This document shows, piece by piece, positions 57,503 through 64,000 of a stretch of DNA of 64,000 bases. Position 1 is the first letter of the stretch. Each line of letters opens with the position of its first letter. Under the pieces are notes generated by a model. It was given only the letters and a program-made list of their open reading frames with translations, ran no database searches and was not told the DNA's origin. The stretch is from Catellatospora tritici. Lineage in GTDB: Bacteria; Actinomycetota; Actinomycetes; Mycobacteriales; Micromonosporaceae. A program made the translations under genes and the position numbers. Where the stretch lies: positions 248,001 through 312,000 of the forward strand of contig NZ_JAHRCY010000008.1 of NCBI RefSeq assembly GCF_019083965.1. The letters are read 5' to 3'.

Positions 57503-58114
57503 ATGACCAACACGACAGCCCCCGAAACGGCCCCTCAGCTCGCCGTCGCCGGCGCACGGCCGGGCAGCCGCCGGCGGGCCGTCGCGATCCTGGCGCTGCT
57601 GAGCGTGCTGGTGCTCGCCTTCGCCGGTTGGCAGGTCACCGTCCGGACCTACGAACTGGAGCCCGGGTACTTCGGCATCCGGTCGCCCGACGCCGTGGAG
57701 CACGTCGCGGGTGACGTCCGCGAATACCGATACCCCATGGTCCCGGGCACTTCGCACCGGATCTCGATCTCCATGCGCAACCCCGGTCCGCTGCCGGTCC
57801 GGGTGACCGGCTTCGGCGGGGACCCGCAGGAATGGCCGCAGTCGATGTTCCCCATCACCGCGATCGAGGTGAACCGTGACGTCGACGGCAACCTGGCCGC
57901 AGGGGACCCCTTCGTGCCGTTCACGCTCGCCGCGCAGGAGGCGGTGCTGGTCCACCTCACCGTACGCGTGGACAAGCAGACCGGCGACGGCTGCATGCGG
58001 GTGTGGTGGGGATTCCTCCCTGTGCACTACACCGTGCTCGGGGTCGACCGTGAACAGCAGTTCACGCTCGACCCCGTCATCGCCTTCGAGGGAGGCACCG
58101 ACTGCGCGGACTAG
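57503..58114 (+). CDS. Membrane-anchored protein of unknown function
   Basis: 203-aa protein with one N-terminal helix (AVAILALLSVLVLAFAGWQV) and an extracytoplasmic domain rich in beta-strand pattern (HRISISMRNPGPLPVRVTGF, EAVLVHLTVRVDKQTGDGC) with two Cys, perhaps a Ig-like fold. Unrecognised family. Its stop overlaps the convergent aroG stop by four bases, so both genes end at one point. Confidence 0.75.
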   Translation: MTNTTAPETAPQLAVAGARPGSRRRAVAILALLSVLVLAFAGWQVTVRTYELEPGYFGIRSPDAVEHVAGDVREYRYPMVPGTSHRISISMRNPGPLPVRVTGFGGDPQEWPQSMFPITAIEVNRDVDGNLAAGDPFVPFTLAAQEAVLVHLTVRVDKQTGDGCMRVWWGFLPVHYTVLGVDREQQFTLDPVIAFEGGTDCAD

Positions 58115-59538
58115 CCGCGGAGCATCTCCGCGACCAGGAAGGCCAGCTCCAGCGACTGCTGGGTGTTCAGGCGCGGGTCGCAGGCGGTCTCGTACCGGCC
58201 GGGCAGGTCGGCGTCGACCAGGGCCTGCGCGCCGCCCAGGCACTCGGTGACGTCCTCGCCGGTCAGCTCGACGTGGATGCCGCCCGGGTGGGTACCGGTC
58301 ATCTTGTGCACCTCGAAGTAGCCCAGCACCTCGTCCACGATCCGGTCGAAGTGGCGGGTCTTGTACCCGTTGGACGACTCGTGGGTGTTGCCGTGCATCG
58401 GGTCGCACTGCCAGACGACCTTGGCGCCGCTGTCGCGCACGCTCTCGACCAGGTTCGGCAGGCGGTCGCGGACCTGGTGGTTGCCCATGCGGCTGATCAG
58501 CGTGAGCCGACCCGGCACGTTGTCCGGGTTGAGCATCTCGCACAGGCGGCGCACGTAGTCGGGCGTGGTCGACGGGCCGAGCTTCACGCCGATCGGGTTC
58601 GCGATGCGGGAGATGAAGTCCAGGTGGGCGCCGTCGAGCTCGCGGGTGCGCTCGCCGACCCAGAGGAAGTGGCCGGACAGACCGTACGCCCGGCCGTCGG
58701 CGACGCGGGTCAGCGCCCGGTCGTACTCCAGCGCCAGCGTCTCGTGCGAGGCGTAGAGGGTGACCGTGCGCAGCGCCTCCTCGTCGGTCATGCCGCAGGC
58801 GCGGATGAACGCCAGCGCCCGGTCGATCTCGCGGGCGATCGCCTCGTAGCGCTCGCCGAAGGCGGAGGTGCGCACGAAGTCGCGGTTCCAGTCGTGCACG
58901 GCGTGCAGGTCGCCCAGGCCGCCACCGAGGTACGCCCGGAGCATGTTCATCGCGGCGGCGGCGTTGGCGTACGCCCGGATCATGCGCTGCGGGTCGGCCA
59001 CGCGCGCCTCGGCGGTCGGCTCCAGCGAGTTGATCATGTCACCGCGGTACGCGGGCAACCCGAGGGAGTCCAGCGGCTGCGAGCGCGGCTTGGTGTACTG
59101 CCCCGCGACCCGGGCCACCTTCACCACCGGCATGCTCGCGCCGTAGGTCAGCACCACCGCCATCTGCAGCAGCGTGCGCGCGTTGGCCAGGAGGTGACTC
59201 TCGGTGTTGTCGGCGAACGTCTCGGCGCAGTCGCCGCCCTGCAGCAGGAACGCCCTGCCCTCGCAGACCAGGGCGAGCCGCTGGCGCAGCTGGTCCACCT
59301 CGTACGGCGCCACGATCGAGGGGACCGAGTCCAGCACCCGGCACACCTTCTCGACCTCGGCGTAGTCCTCCCACGGGGGCATCTGCGCACGCGGCAGCGT
59401 CCGCCACTGGTCGAGGCCGAGGTCCTCGGCGGACTTCTCGGTGGCCGGGCGGGCGATGCTGACACCGGACTCGCCGTACTGGCGGGCTTCGGCCAGTTCC
59501 AGACCCGGGTGCCGGAGGTCATGCCATTCGTGGCGCAT
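58111..59538 (-). CDS. aroG: Class II 3-deoxy-7-phosphoheptulonate synthase
   Basis: 475-aa class II (plant-type) DAHP synthase, first step of the shikimate pathway from phosphoenolpyruvate and erythrose 4-phosphate. Family features: FLLQGGDCAETFADN near residue 108, MPVVKVARVAGQYTKPRSQP near 145, VWQCDPMHGNTHESSNG near 385 and ETACDPRLNTQQSLELAF at the end. ATG 59538 begins MRHEWHDLR; upstream codons in frame are not family-like. Same gene as Rv2178c in the syntenic mycobacterial region. Confidence 0.96.
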   Translation of the reverse strand: MRHEWHDLRHPGLELAEARQYGESGVSIARPATEKSAEDLGLDQWRTLPRAQMPPWEDYAEVEKVCRVLDSVPSIVAPYEVDQLRQRLALVCEGRAFLLQGGDCAETFADNTESHLLANARTLLQMAVVLTYGASMPVVKVARVAGQYTKPRSQPLDSLGLPAYRGDMINSLEPTAEARVADPQRMIRAYANAAAAMNMLRAYLGGGLGDLHAVHDWNRDFVRTSAFGERYEAIAREIDRALAFIRACGMTDEEALRTVTLYASHETLALEYDRALTRVADGRAYGLSGHFLWVGERTRELDGAHLDFISRIANPIGVKLGPSTTPDYVRRLCEMLNPDNVPGRLTLISRMGNHQVRDRLPNLVESVRDSGAKVVWQCDPMHGNTHESSNGYKTRHFDRIVDEVLGYFEVHKMTGTHPGGIHVELTGEDVTECLGGAQALVDADLPGRYETACDPRLNTQQSLELAFLVAEMLRG

Positions 59539-59681
59539 GCGCTCCAGACTACGGCCGGGCGCCGGACGGCCGCTGCCGACATGGCCCCATCCCAAAAGGT
59601 GGCTGGCCGACGCGAACCACCAGTCCTGCTACAGGTCGCACTGCCCGCTGCCGTCCCGCAACCTGGGATCGTTGATCAGGT

Positions 59682-60155
59682 ATGACCGTACTGCCGCGCC
59701 TGGCCGACTTCCGGCCACACCGCACCGTGCCCGACATCGACCTCGAGGGGCAGGTGGTGCCGGGGCTGACCGGCGAGTTCTTCCGCCGACCCGACGGCGA
59801 CCGGATCGCCACCGTGGGCGTCTACCGCTACCGCGGCGCGGAACTGTTCATGGCATGGGGCTACGTCGGCGAGCCGCACTGCCGGTGGACCGCCTACCGC
59901 GACGACGCGGGCTGGACCGCGCCGCACGAGGGCTGCCCGCGCGTGCGCCGCGAGCCCGGGGCGGTGACGGTGGACACCGGTCGCGACCGGGTCACGCTGC
60001 CCGCGCAGGCCACCGCCCCCGAAGACACCGGCACCCGACCCGGGCAGGCCGGGGCGGGTGTCGGTGCCGTGGCGCCGCCGACCGTCCGCGACGAGTCGCA
60101 CACGGCCGACAGCGGCTCTCTGTGCGCCACCGGACCAGGCCGGCAGCGAGGATGA
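59682..60155 (+). CDS. Hypothetical protein
   Basis: 157-aa product without recognised family. Residues 1-110 have a beta-rich pattern (TVGVYRYRGAELFMAWGYVG) and two Cys; the last 50 residues are low complexity and may be disordered. No membrane segment or signal. Codon bias agrees with a real gene. Divergent from aroG. Confidence 0.55.
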   Translation: MTVLPRLADFRPHRTVPDIDLEGQVVPGLTGEFFRRPDGDRIATVGVYRYRGAELFMAWGYVGEPHCRWTAYRDDAGWTAPHEGCPRVRREPGAVTVDTGRDRVTLPAQATAPEDTGTRPGQAGAGVGAVAPPTVRDESHTADSGSLCATGPGRQRG

Positions 60156-60161
60156 CGGGAG

Positions 60162-60530
60162 TCAGTTGGCCACTTCGGCCATCGCCGTGGCGCGCGCCTC
60201 GCGGCGTACGTACACGATGGACGCGGCGGTGATGCCGAGGCTGGTGACCAGGGCCACCGAGTGCAGCACCGGGTTGGGGATCGGCACGAACGCCAACACC
60301 CCGGCCGGGATCTGCACCAGACCGATCAGGAGGAGCAGCATCGGCGTGCGGCGGCCTCGGGACCAGGTGAAGGCCGTCCACACCGGCGCCGTCACGACGG
60401 CGAGGGTGAGCACGTCGAGCAGCGCGTGCAGGTAGGGGTTGTGGACCCGGTCGTGCGCGTACGCGTACGCCGGGGCCGAGATCATGATCGTGGCGAGGGT
60501 GGTCCCGAGGATGGTCAGGGCACGTCGCAT
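60162..60530 (-). CDS. Small membrane protein
   Basis: 122-aa polytopic protein: a signal-like or first helix (MRRALTILGTTLATIMISAP) followed by three more helices (LLDVLTLAVVTAPVWTAFTW, MLLLLIGLVQIPAGVLAFVP, SVALVTSLGITAASIVYV). Unknown function. It is convergent with the 59682-60155 gene (six-base gap). Confidence 0.75.
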   Translation of the reverse strand: MRRALTILGTTLATIMISAPAYAYAHDRVHNPYLHALLDVLTLAVVTAPVWTAFTWSRGRRTPMLLLLIGLVQIPAGVLAFVPIPNPVLHSVALVTSLGITAASIVYVRREARATAMAEVAN

Positions 60531-60691
60531 GGCCGCCTCCTAGCAGCTCGGCGGAGTGGGGGCGGATCGAATCCCCTGGCCCGAGCCTAAGTCGGGGGTG
60601 GACGGAGTCGTAACCCCCGCAGGCGTGAATGATGCGCGTGACCTGCGGACGCGCGATGAATCTCGCACACCCGCGGGGGTATGACCGCCCC

Positions 60692-61498
60692 TCAGGCGGC
60701 CTGTTCGGCGATCTCGCGGGCCCGGTCCCGGGCGGCCTCCAGCGCGGCCAGCAGCGCCGCGCGTACGGCGTGGTTCTCCAGCTCGCGGATGGCCGAGATG
60801 GTGGTGCCCGCGGGCGAGGTGACCGCCTCGCGCAGCTTCACCGGGTGCTCGCCGGAGTCGCGCAGCATGATGGCCGAGCCGATCGCGGTCTGCACGATCA
60901 GGTCATGGGCCACCTGGCGCGGCAGGCCGAGCAGGATGCCCGCGTCGGTCATCGCCTCGACCAGGTAGTAGAAGTACGCCGGGCCCGAACCGGACAGCGC
61001 GGTGACCGCGTCCTGCTGGCTCTCCGGCACCCGGATGGTCCGGCCCAGCGGCGTGAACAGCTCCTCGACCACCGCCAGGTGCTCGGCCGTGGCGTGCGGT
61101 CCGGCCGAGATCGCCGTCATCGCCTCGTCGACCAGCGCCGGGGTGTTGGTCATGACCCGCACGATCGGCACCGCGTCGTTGAGCCACTTGGTGAAGAACG
61201 CCGTCGGCAGACCCGCGCAGAGCGAGACCACCAGCTTGCCCGCCGGGATCTGCGGCCCGAGTTCGGCCATCAGCGCCCCGGCGTCCTGCGGCTTGACCGC
61301 GATCGCCACCACGTCGGCGGCCTCCACGGCCCCGGCGTTGTCGAGCACGCGGATGCCGTACCGCTCCCGCAACTGCTCGGCCCGCTCCGGCCGCCGCGCC
61401 GTCGCAATCAGCCGATCCACCGGCCACCCGGCCTTCACCAGCCCCGACAGCAGCACCTCGCCGATCTTGCCAGCCCCGATGACCGCGACCGTACGCAC
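60692..61498 (-). CDS. proC: Pyrroline-5-carboxylate reductase
   Basis: 268-aa NAD(P)H-dependent enzyme of proline synthesis. Start VRTVAVIGAGKIGEVLLSGL with the Rossmann GxGxxG; C-terminal AVTALSGSGPAYFYYLVEAM and SPAGTTISAIREL, the substrate-binding and dimer motifs. GTG 61498 is chosen since AGGAGG lies four bases upstream; a GTG directly before it would be too close. The gap to pfkA upstream holds the pfkA terminator. Confidence 0.95.
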   Translation of the reverse strand: MRTVAVIGAGKIGEVLLSGLVKAGWPVDRLIATARRPERAEQLRERYGIRVLDNAGAVEAADVVAIAVKPQDAGALMAELGPQIPAGKLVVSLCAGLPTAFFTKWLNDAVPIVRVMTNTPALVDEAMTAISAGPHATAEHLAVVEELFTPLGRTIRVPESQQDAVTALSGSGPAYFYYLVEAMTDAGILLGLPRQVAHDLIVQTAIGSAIMLRDSGEHPVKLREAVTSPAGTTISAIRELENHAVRAALLAALEAARDRAREIAEQAA

Positions 61499-61580
61499 CA
61501 CGCCTCCTGCGTTACGAGAGTTGATCAGGAAGCTGTGCCCACGACACACCGTCGAGCCGTGCTATAAGTTCATGATCAAC

Positions 61581-61621
61581 GGAAAAGAAGGGGCCCACGG
61601 CCCGCACCGAGGGCGCGGGCC
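61581..61621 (-). terminator. Terminator of pfkA
   Basis: 7-bp stem GGCCCGC / GCGGGCC (61599-61605, 61615-61621) followed on the minus strand by a C/T-rich run ending CTTCTTTTCC, 16 bases after the pfkA stop. Confidence 0.55.
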
Positions 61622-61636
61622 GGGGGCTCGGGCGGC

Positions 61637-62662
61637 CTAGCCGAAGAAGGCCTCGGCCTCGTTGTAGCGGTGCGGCGGGACGGTCTTGAGCTCGCGGGTC
61701 GCCTCGATCAGCGGGACCCGGACGATCTCGGTGCCGCGCAGCGCCACCATCTTGCCGAAGTCGCCCTCGTGCACGGCGTCGATCGCGTGCAGGCCGAAGC
61801 GGGTGGCCAGCACCCGGTCGAAGGCGGTCGGCGTGCCACCGCGCTGGGTGTGGCCCAGCACGACCGCGCGCGCCTCCTTGCCGGTGCGCTTCTCCAGCTG
61901 GTCGGCCAGCCAGTTGCCGATGCCGCCGAGGCGGACGTGGCCGAACGCGTCCAGCTCTCCGTTCAGCGTGATCATGTCGCCGTCGGTGGGCATGGCGCCC
62001 TCCGAGATCACGATGATCGGCGAGTAGTTGGTCTTGAAGCGGGTCTCGACGTGCTCGACGACCTTCTCCAGGTCGAACTTCTGCTCCGGCAGCAGGATGA
62101 CGTTGGCGCCACCGGCCAGACCGGCGTGCAGCGCGATCCAACCCGCGTGACGGCCCATGACCTCGACGACCACGGTGCGGTGGTGCGACTCGGCGGTGGT
62201 GTGCAGCCGGTCGATGGCCTCCATCGCGATGTTGACCGCGGTGTCGAAGCCGAAGGTGAAGTCGGTGGCGCCCAGGTCGTTGTCGATCGTCTTCGGCACG
62301 CCGACGACGTGCACGCCCAGGTCGGTCAGCTTGGTCGCGACGCCGAGGGTGTCCTCGCCGCCGATGGCGACCAGCGCGTCGACGCCGAGCGCGGCCAGGT
62401 TGTCCTTGATCCGCTCGACACCGCCCTCGATCTTGAACGGGTTGGTCCGGGACGAGCCCAGGATCGTGCCGCCACGGGGCAGGATGCCGCGCACCTCGGG
62501 GATGCCCAGCGGGCGGGTGATGCCCTCCAGCGGGCCCTTCCAGCCGTCGCGGAACCCGACGAACTCGTGCCCGTAGGTGCCCACGCCCTTGCGGACCACG
62601 GCGCGGATGACCGCGTTGAGACCGGGGCAGTCGCCGCCGCCGGTGAGTACGCCGATACGCAT
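61637..62662 (-). CDS. pfkA: 6-phosphofructokinase (PPi-type signature)
   Basis: 341-aa group III phosphofructokinase. Start MRIGVLTGGGDCPGLNAVIR; GSSRTNPFK near residue 70; VAIGGEDTLGVATKL near 95; catalytic PKTIDNDLGATD near 125; MGRHAGWIALH near 170. At the two positions that separate ATP- from pyrophosphate-dependent enzymes (G104 and G124 in E. coli) it has Asp (GGEDT) and Lys (PKTIDND), the PPi-type pair known from Amycolatopsis methanolica. Whether it uses PPi, ATP or both needs an assay. A single-gene unit with AGGACGAG before the ATG. Confidence 0.93.
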   Translation of the reverse strand: MRIGVLTGGGDCPGLNAVIRAVVRKGVGTYGHEFVGFRDGWKGPLEGITRPLGIPEVRGILPRGGTILGSSRTNPFKIEGGVERIKDNLAALGVDALVAIGGEDTLGVATKLTDLGVHVVGVPKTIDNDLGATDFTFGFDTAVNIAMEAIDRLHTTAESHHRTVVVEVMGRHAGWIALHAGLAGGANVILLPEQKFDLEKVVEHVETRFKTNYSPIIVISEGAMPTDGDMITLNGELDAFGHVRLGGIGNWLADQLEKRTGKEARAVVLGHTQRGGTPTAFDRVLATRFGLHAIDAVHEGDFGKMVALRGTEIVRVPLIEATRELKTVPPHRYNEAEAFFG

Positions 62663-62924
62663 TGTTCTCGTCCTCCCGAATACGGGTAGTCACATTGCCT
62701 AGCCCCGGGATGACGAGTGAACACGGCTACGCTGCCGGCCGGGGCGGGCCGCAAATGGGCACTGTACTGCGACCACCCCGATAGGGCCAGCACGCCCCGC
62801 CCATGTCCGGATGTCAGTCGGATGTCGGGGCGGCGAATTCCTTACCAGGAGAGCGCAACAGTCTCGCAATGCCGAGGTTACTCGCCGTTGACAGAGCATG
62901 GTGGCGCGGCTCACCGCGAGGCGA

Positions 62925-63428
62925 TCACCGCTTGCGGGCCGTCATGGTCTGCCAGCGGGCCAGGTTGTGCCGCGCGTCGACGAGCGCGTCGTGACGCGCC
63001 GTGGCCGCCTCGGGCAGGCTCGGTCGGCCGGTCTCGTCCCACAGCTGCCGCAGCTCCTTGGTGAAGCGCGGGATCACCCGCGGCAGGGACACCATCGGGC
63101 CCCACAGCTGCGCCAGGCAGACGTGGTCGTACGCGCCGTACCAGGCCCACAGCTCCAGGGTCTCGTTCGGGCGGCCCTTGACCGGCTCGCTCAGGAACTC
63201 CAGCAGGTCGGTGCGGATGCGCTCGCGCGAGCGCCATGCCTTGTCGGCCGGGGACGGCAGCAGGTTCAGCACGTTGTCACGCACCCACGGGATCGCCCGG
63301 TCCGGGTCGAACTCGGTCGAGACCGCGTAGAACTCCCGGCCGTACTCGTCGACCACGCCGATCGAGACCAGGTCGATGGTGGTCCCGTCCTCGATGAACT
63401 CGCAGTCGTAGAAGTAGCGATACGCCAT
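62925..63428 (-). CDS. Polyadenylate-specific 3'-exoribonuclease (DEDDh, Rv2179c family)
   Basis: 167-aa DEDDh exonuclease. Catalytic residues: Asp and Glu in YFYDCEFIEDGTTIDLVSIG, Asp in YGAYDHVCLAQLWG, His and Asp in ATARHDALVDARHNLAR. M. tuberculosis Rv2179c, the syntenic homologue, degrades RNA with 3' overhangs. ATG 63428 has GGAAGGAAG upstream; the frame extends 30 codons further. Divergent from the DUF1028 gene. Confidence 0.9.
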   Translation of the reverse strand: MAYRYFYDCEFIEDGTTIDLVSIGVVDEYGREFYAVSTEFDPDRAIPWVRDNVLNLLPSPADKAWRSRERIRTDLLEFLSEPVKGRPNETLELWAWYGAYDHVCLAQLWGPMVSLPRVIPRFTKELRQLWDETGRPSLPEAATARHDALVDARHNLARWQTMTARKR

Positions 63429-63463
63429 GTGAACCGGTCTTCCTTCCGCAGCGACGCCGCGCC

Positions 63464-63469
63464 TACCCT
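63464..63469 (+). promoter_or_regulatory. -10 element of the DUF1028 gene (leaderless type)
   Basis: TACCCT six bases before the ATG at 63476, no Shine-Dalgarno between. Confidence 0.45.
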
Positions 63470-63475
63470 GACGCG

Positions 63476-64000
63476 ATGACGTTCTCGATCGTCGCGCGTT
63501 CGGCCGACGGCACCGCACACGGGGTCGCCGTGGCGAGCAAGTTCCTCGCCGTCGGGGCGGCCGTGCCCGCCGCCGAGGCGTCCGTGGGCGCCCTGGCGAC
63601 CCAGTCCTATGCCAACCTCGCCTACCGGCCGCAGGGCCTGGCCCTGCTGCGCACGGGCACCGCGGCGGCCGACGTCGTGGCCGGGCTGACCGCCGCCGAT
63701 CCGGGCCGCGACCAACGCCAACTCGGCGTCGTGGGTACGGCCGGAGAGGGCGCGGGCTGGACCGGCTCGGCCTGCCACGGCTGGGCAGGCGGCGCCTACG
63801 GCGACGGCTTCGCCATCCAGGGCAACATCCTCACCGGCCCCGAGGTCGTCGCCGCGATGCGGCAGGTGTGGCTGGACAGCGACCCGGCCGCGCCCCTGGC
63901 CCGGCGGCTGCTCGCCGCGCTGCGCGCCGGGGACGCGGCGGGCGGCGACAAGCGTGGTCGGCAGAGCGCGGCGTTGCTGGTGGTCAGCCCCGGCCAGGGG
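63476..64000 (+). CDS. DUF1028 (Ntn-hydrolase-like) protein, partial
   Basis: At least 175 aa; runs off the end of the window. Start MTFSIVARSADGTAHGVAVA is characteristic of DUF1028, a family with an Ntn-hydrolase-like fold and unproven function. Further conserved parts: GALATQSYANLAYRPQGL, AIQGNILTGPEVVAAM and the glycine-rich DKRGRQSAALLV. The reading frame is clean to the window edge. Leaderless-type start. Confidence 0.9.
   Translation, partial: MTFSIVARSADGTAHGVAVASKFLAVGAAVPAAEASVGALATQSYANLAYRPQGLALLRTGTAAADVVAGLTAADPGRDQRQLGVVGTAGEGAGWTGSACHGWAGGAYGDGFAIQGNILTGPEVVAAMRQVWLDSDPAAPLARRLLAALRAGDAAGGDKRGRQSAALLVVSPGQG

Noticed and set aside
1..64000. tRNA, rRNA, CRISPR arrays, prophage or complete insertion sequences
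   Set aside because: None found by reading the intergenic regions; only the HTH_38 domain at 32863-33582 recalls a transposase, and it lacks a catalytic domain.

Overview
The window is chromosomal DNA of a high-GC Gram-positive actinobacterium. The dcw cell-wall/division cluster with an MraZ operator, MurE carrying the meso-DAP signature, MurT/GatD, PknL with PASTA repeats, DUF3040 and polyprenol-phosphomannose mannosyltransferase genes all point there. The leaderless TAnnnT promoters, the palindromic intergenic repeats and the SAV_6107-type HEPN gene fit Micromonosporaceae or a close relative, but the genus is inference. No rRNA, tRNA, CRISPR array, prophage or complete insertion sequence was seen.

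Layout. 1-13.1 kb, minus strand: mraZ-rsmH-ftsL-like-ftsI-murE-murF-mraY-murD-ftsW-murG, with murG cut by the window start; most junctions are ATGA/GTGA overlaps. Three 10-bp-spaced MraZ boxes sit inside the mraZ promoter. 13.3-20.6 kb: a small exported protein, the murT-gatD lipid II amidation pair with a VTT membrane protein, a VapBC toxin-antitoxin pair, and leuS behind a leucine leader-peptide attenuator. 20.6-25.4 kb: moxR-DUF58-transglutaminase operon. 25.7-33.6 kb: DUF3040, dinB, a phosphodiesterase, a methyltransferase, a PASTA lipoprotein, a secreted S1 protease, and a DUF4097 gene divergent from a two-HTH regulator. 33.7-40.4 kb: an SOS mutagenesis cassette, transcribed HEPN gene > imuA' > imuB > dnaE2, with LexA-type boxes at both ends. 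40.4-47.7 kb: EamA transporter, YbaK deacylase, GNAT, a degenerate CDP-alcohol phosphotransferase-like protein, metF, a HEAT-like protein and an XRE/TPR-like protein. 47.7-64 kb: polyprenyl synthase, secreted RNase, mannosyltransferase, split lycopene cyclase crtYc/crtYd, Rv2175c-like regulator, pknL, endonuclease IV, bfd-bfr, threonine aldolase, class II DAHP synthase, proC, pfkA, a DEDDh exoribonuclease and the start of a DUF1028 gene.

How it works together. The first part builds lipid II and the divisome, and MurT/GatD amidates lipid II. PknL and its Rv2175c-type partner are neighbours of metF, polyprenyl synthase, mannosyltransferase and aroG, the same neighbourhood as Mycobacterium tuberculosis Rv2153c-Rv2179c, so the backbone is ancestral and the mutasome, lycopene cyclase and moxR blocks look inserted into it. 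The most notable signals are the SOS mutasome with its HEPN gene and three LexA-like boxes, the apparently leaderless leuS attenuator peptide, the MraZ operator, and two families of dispersed palindromes concentrated between convergent genes.
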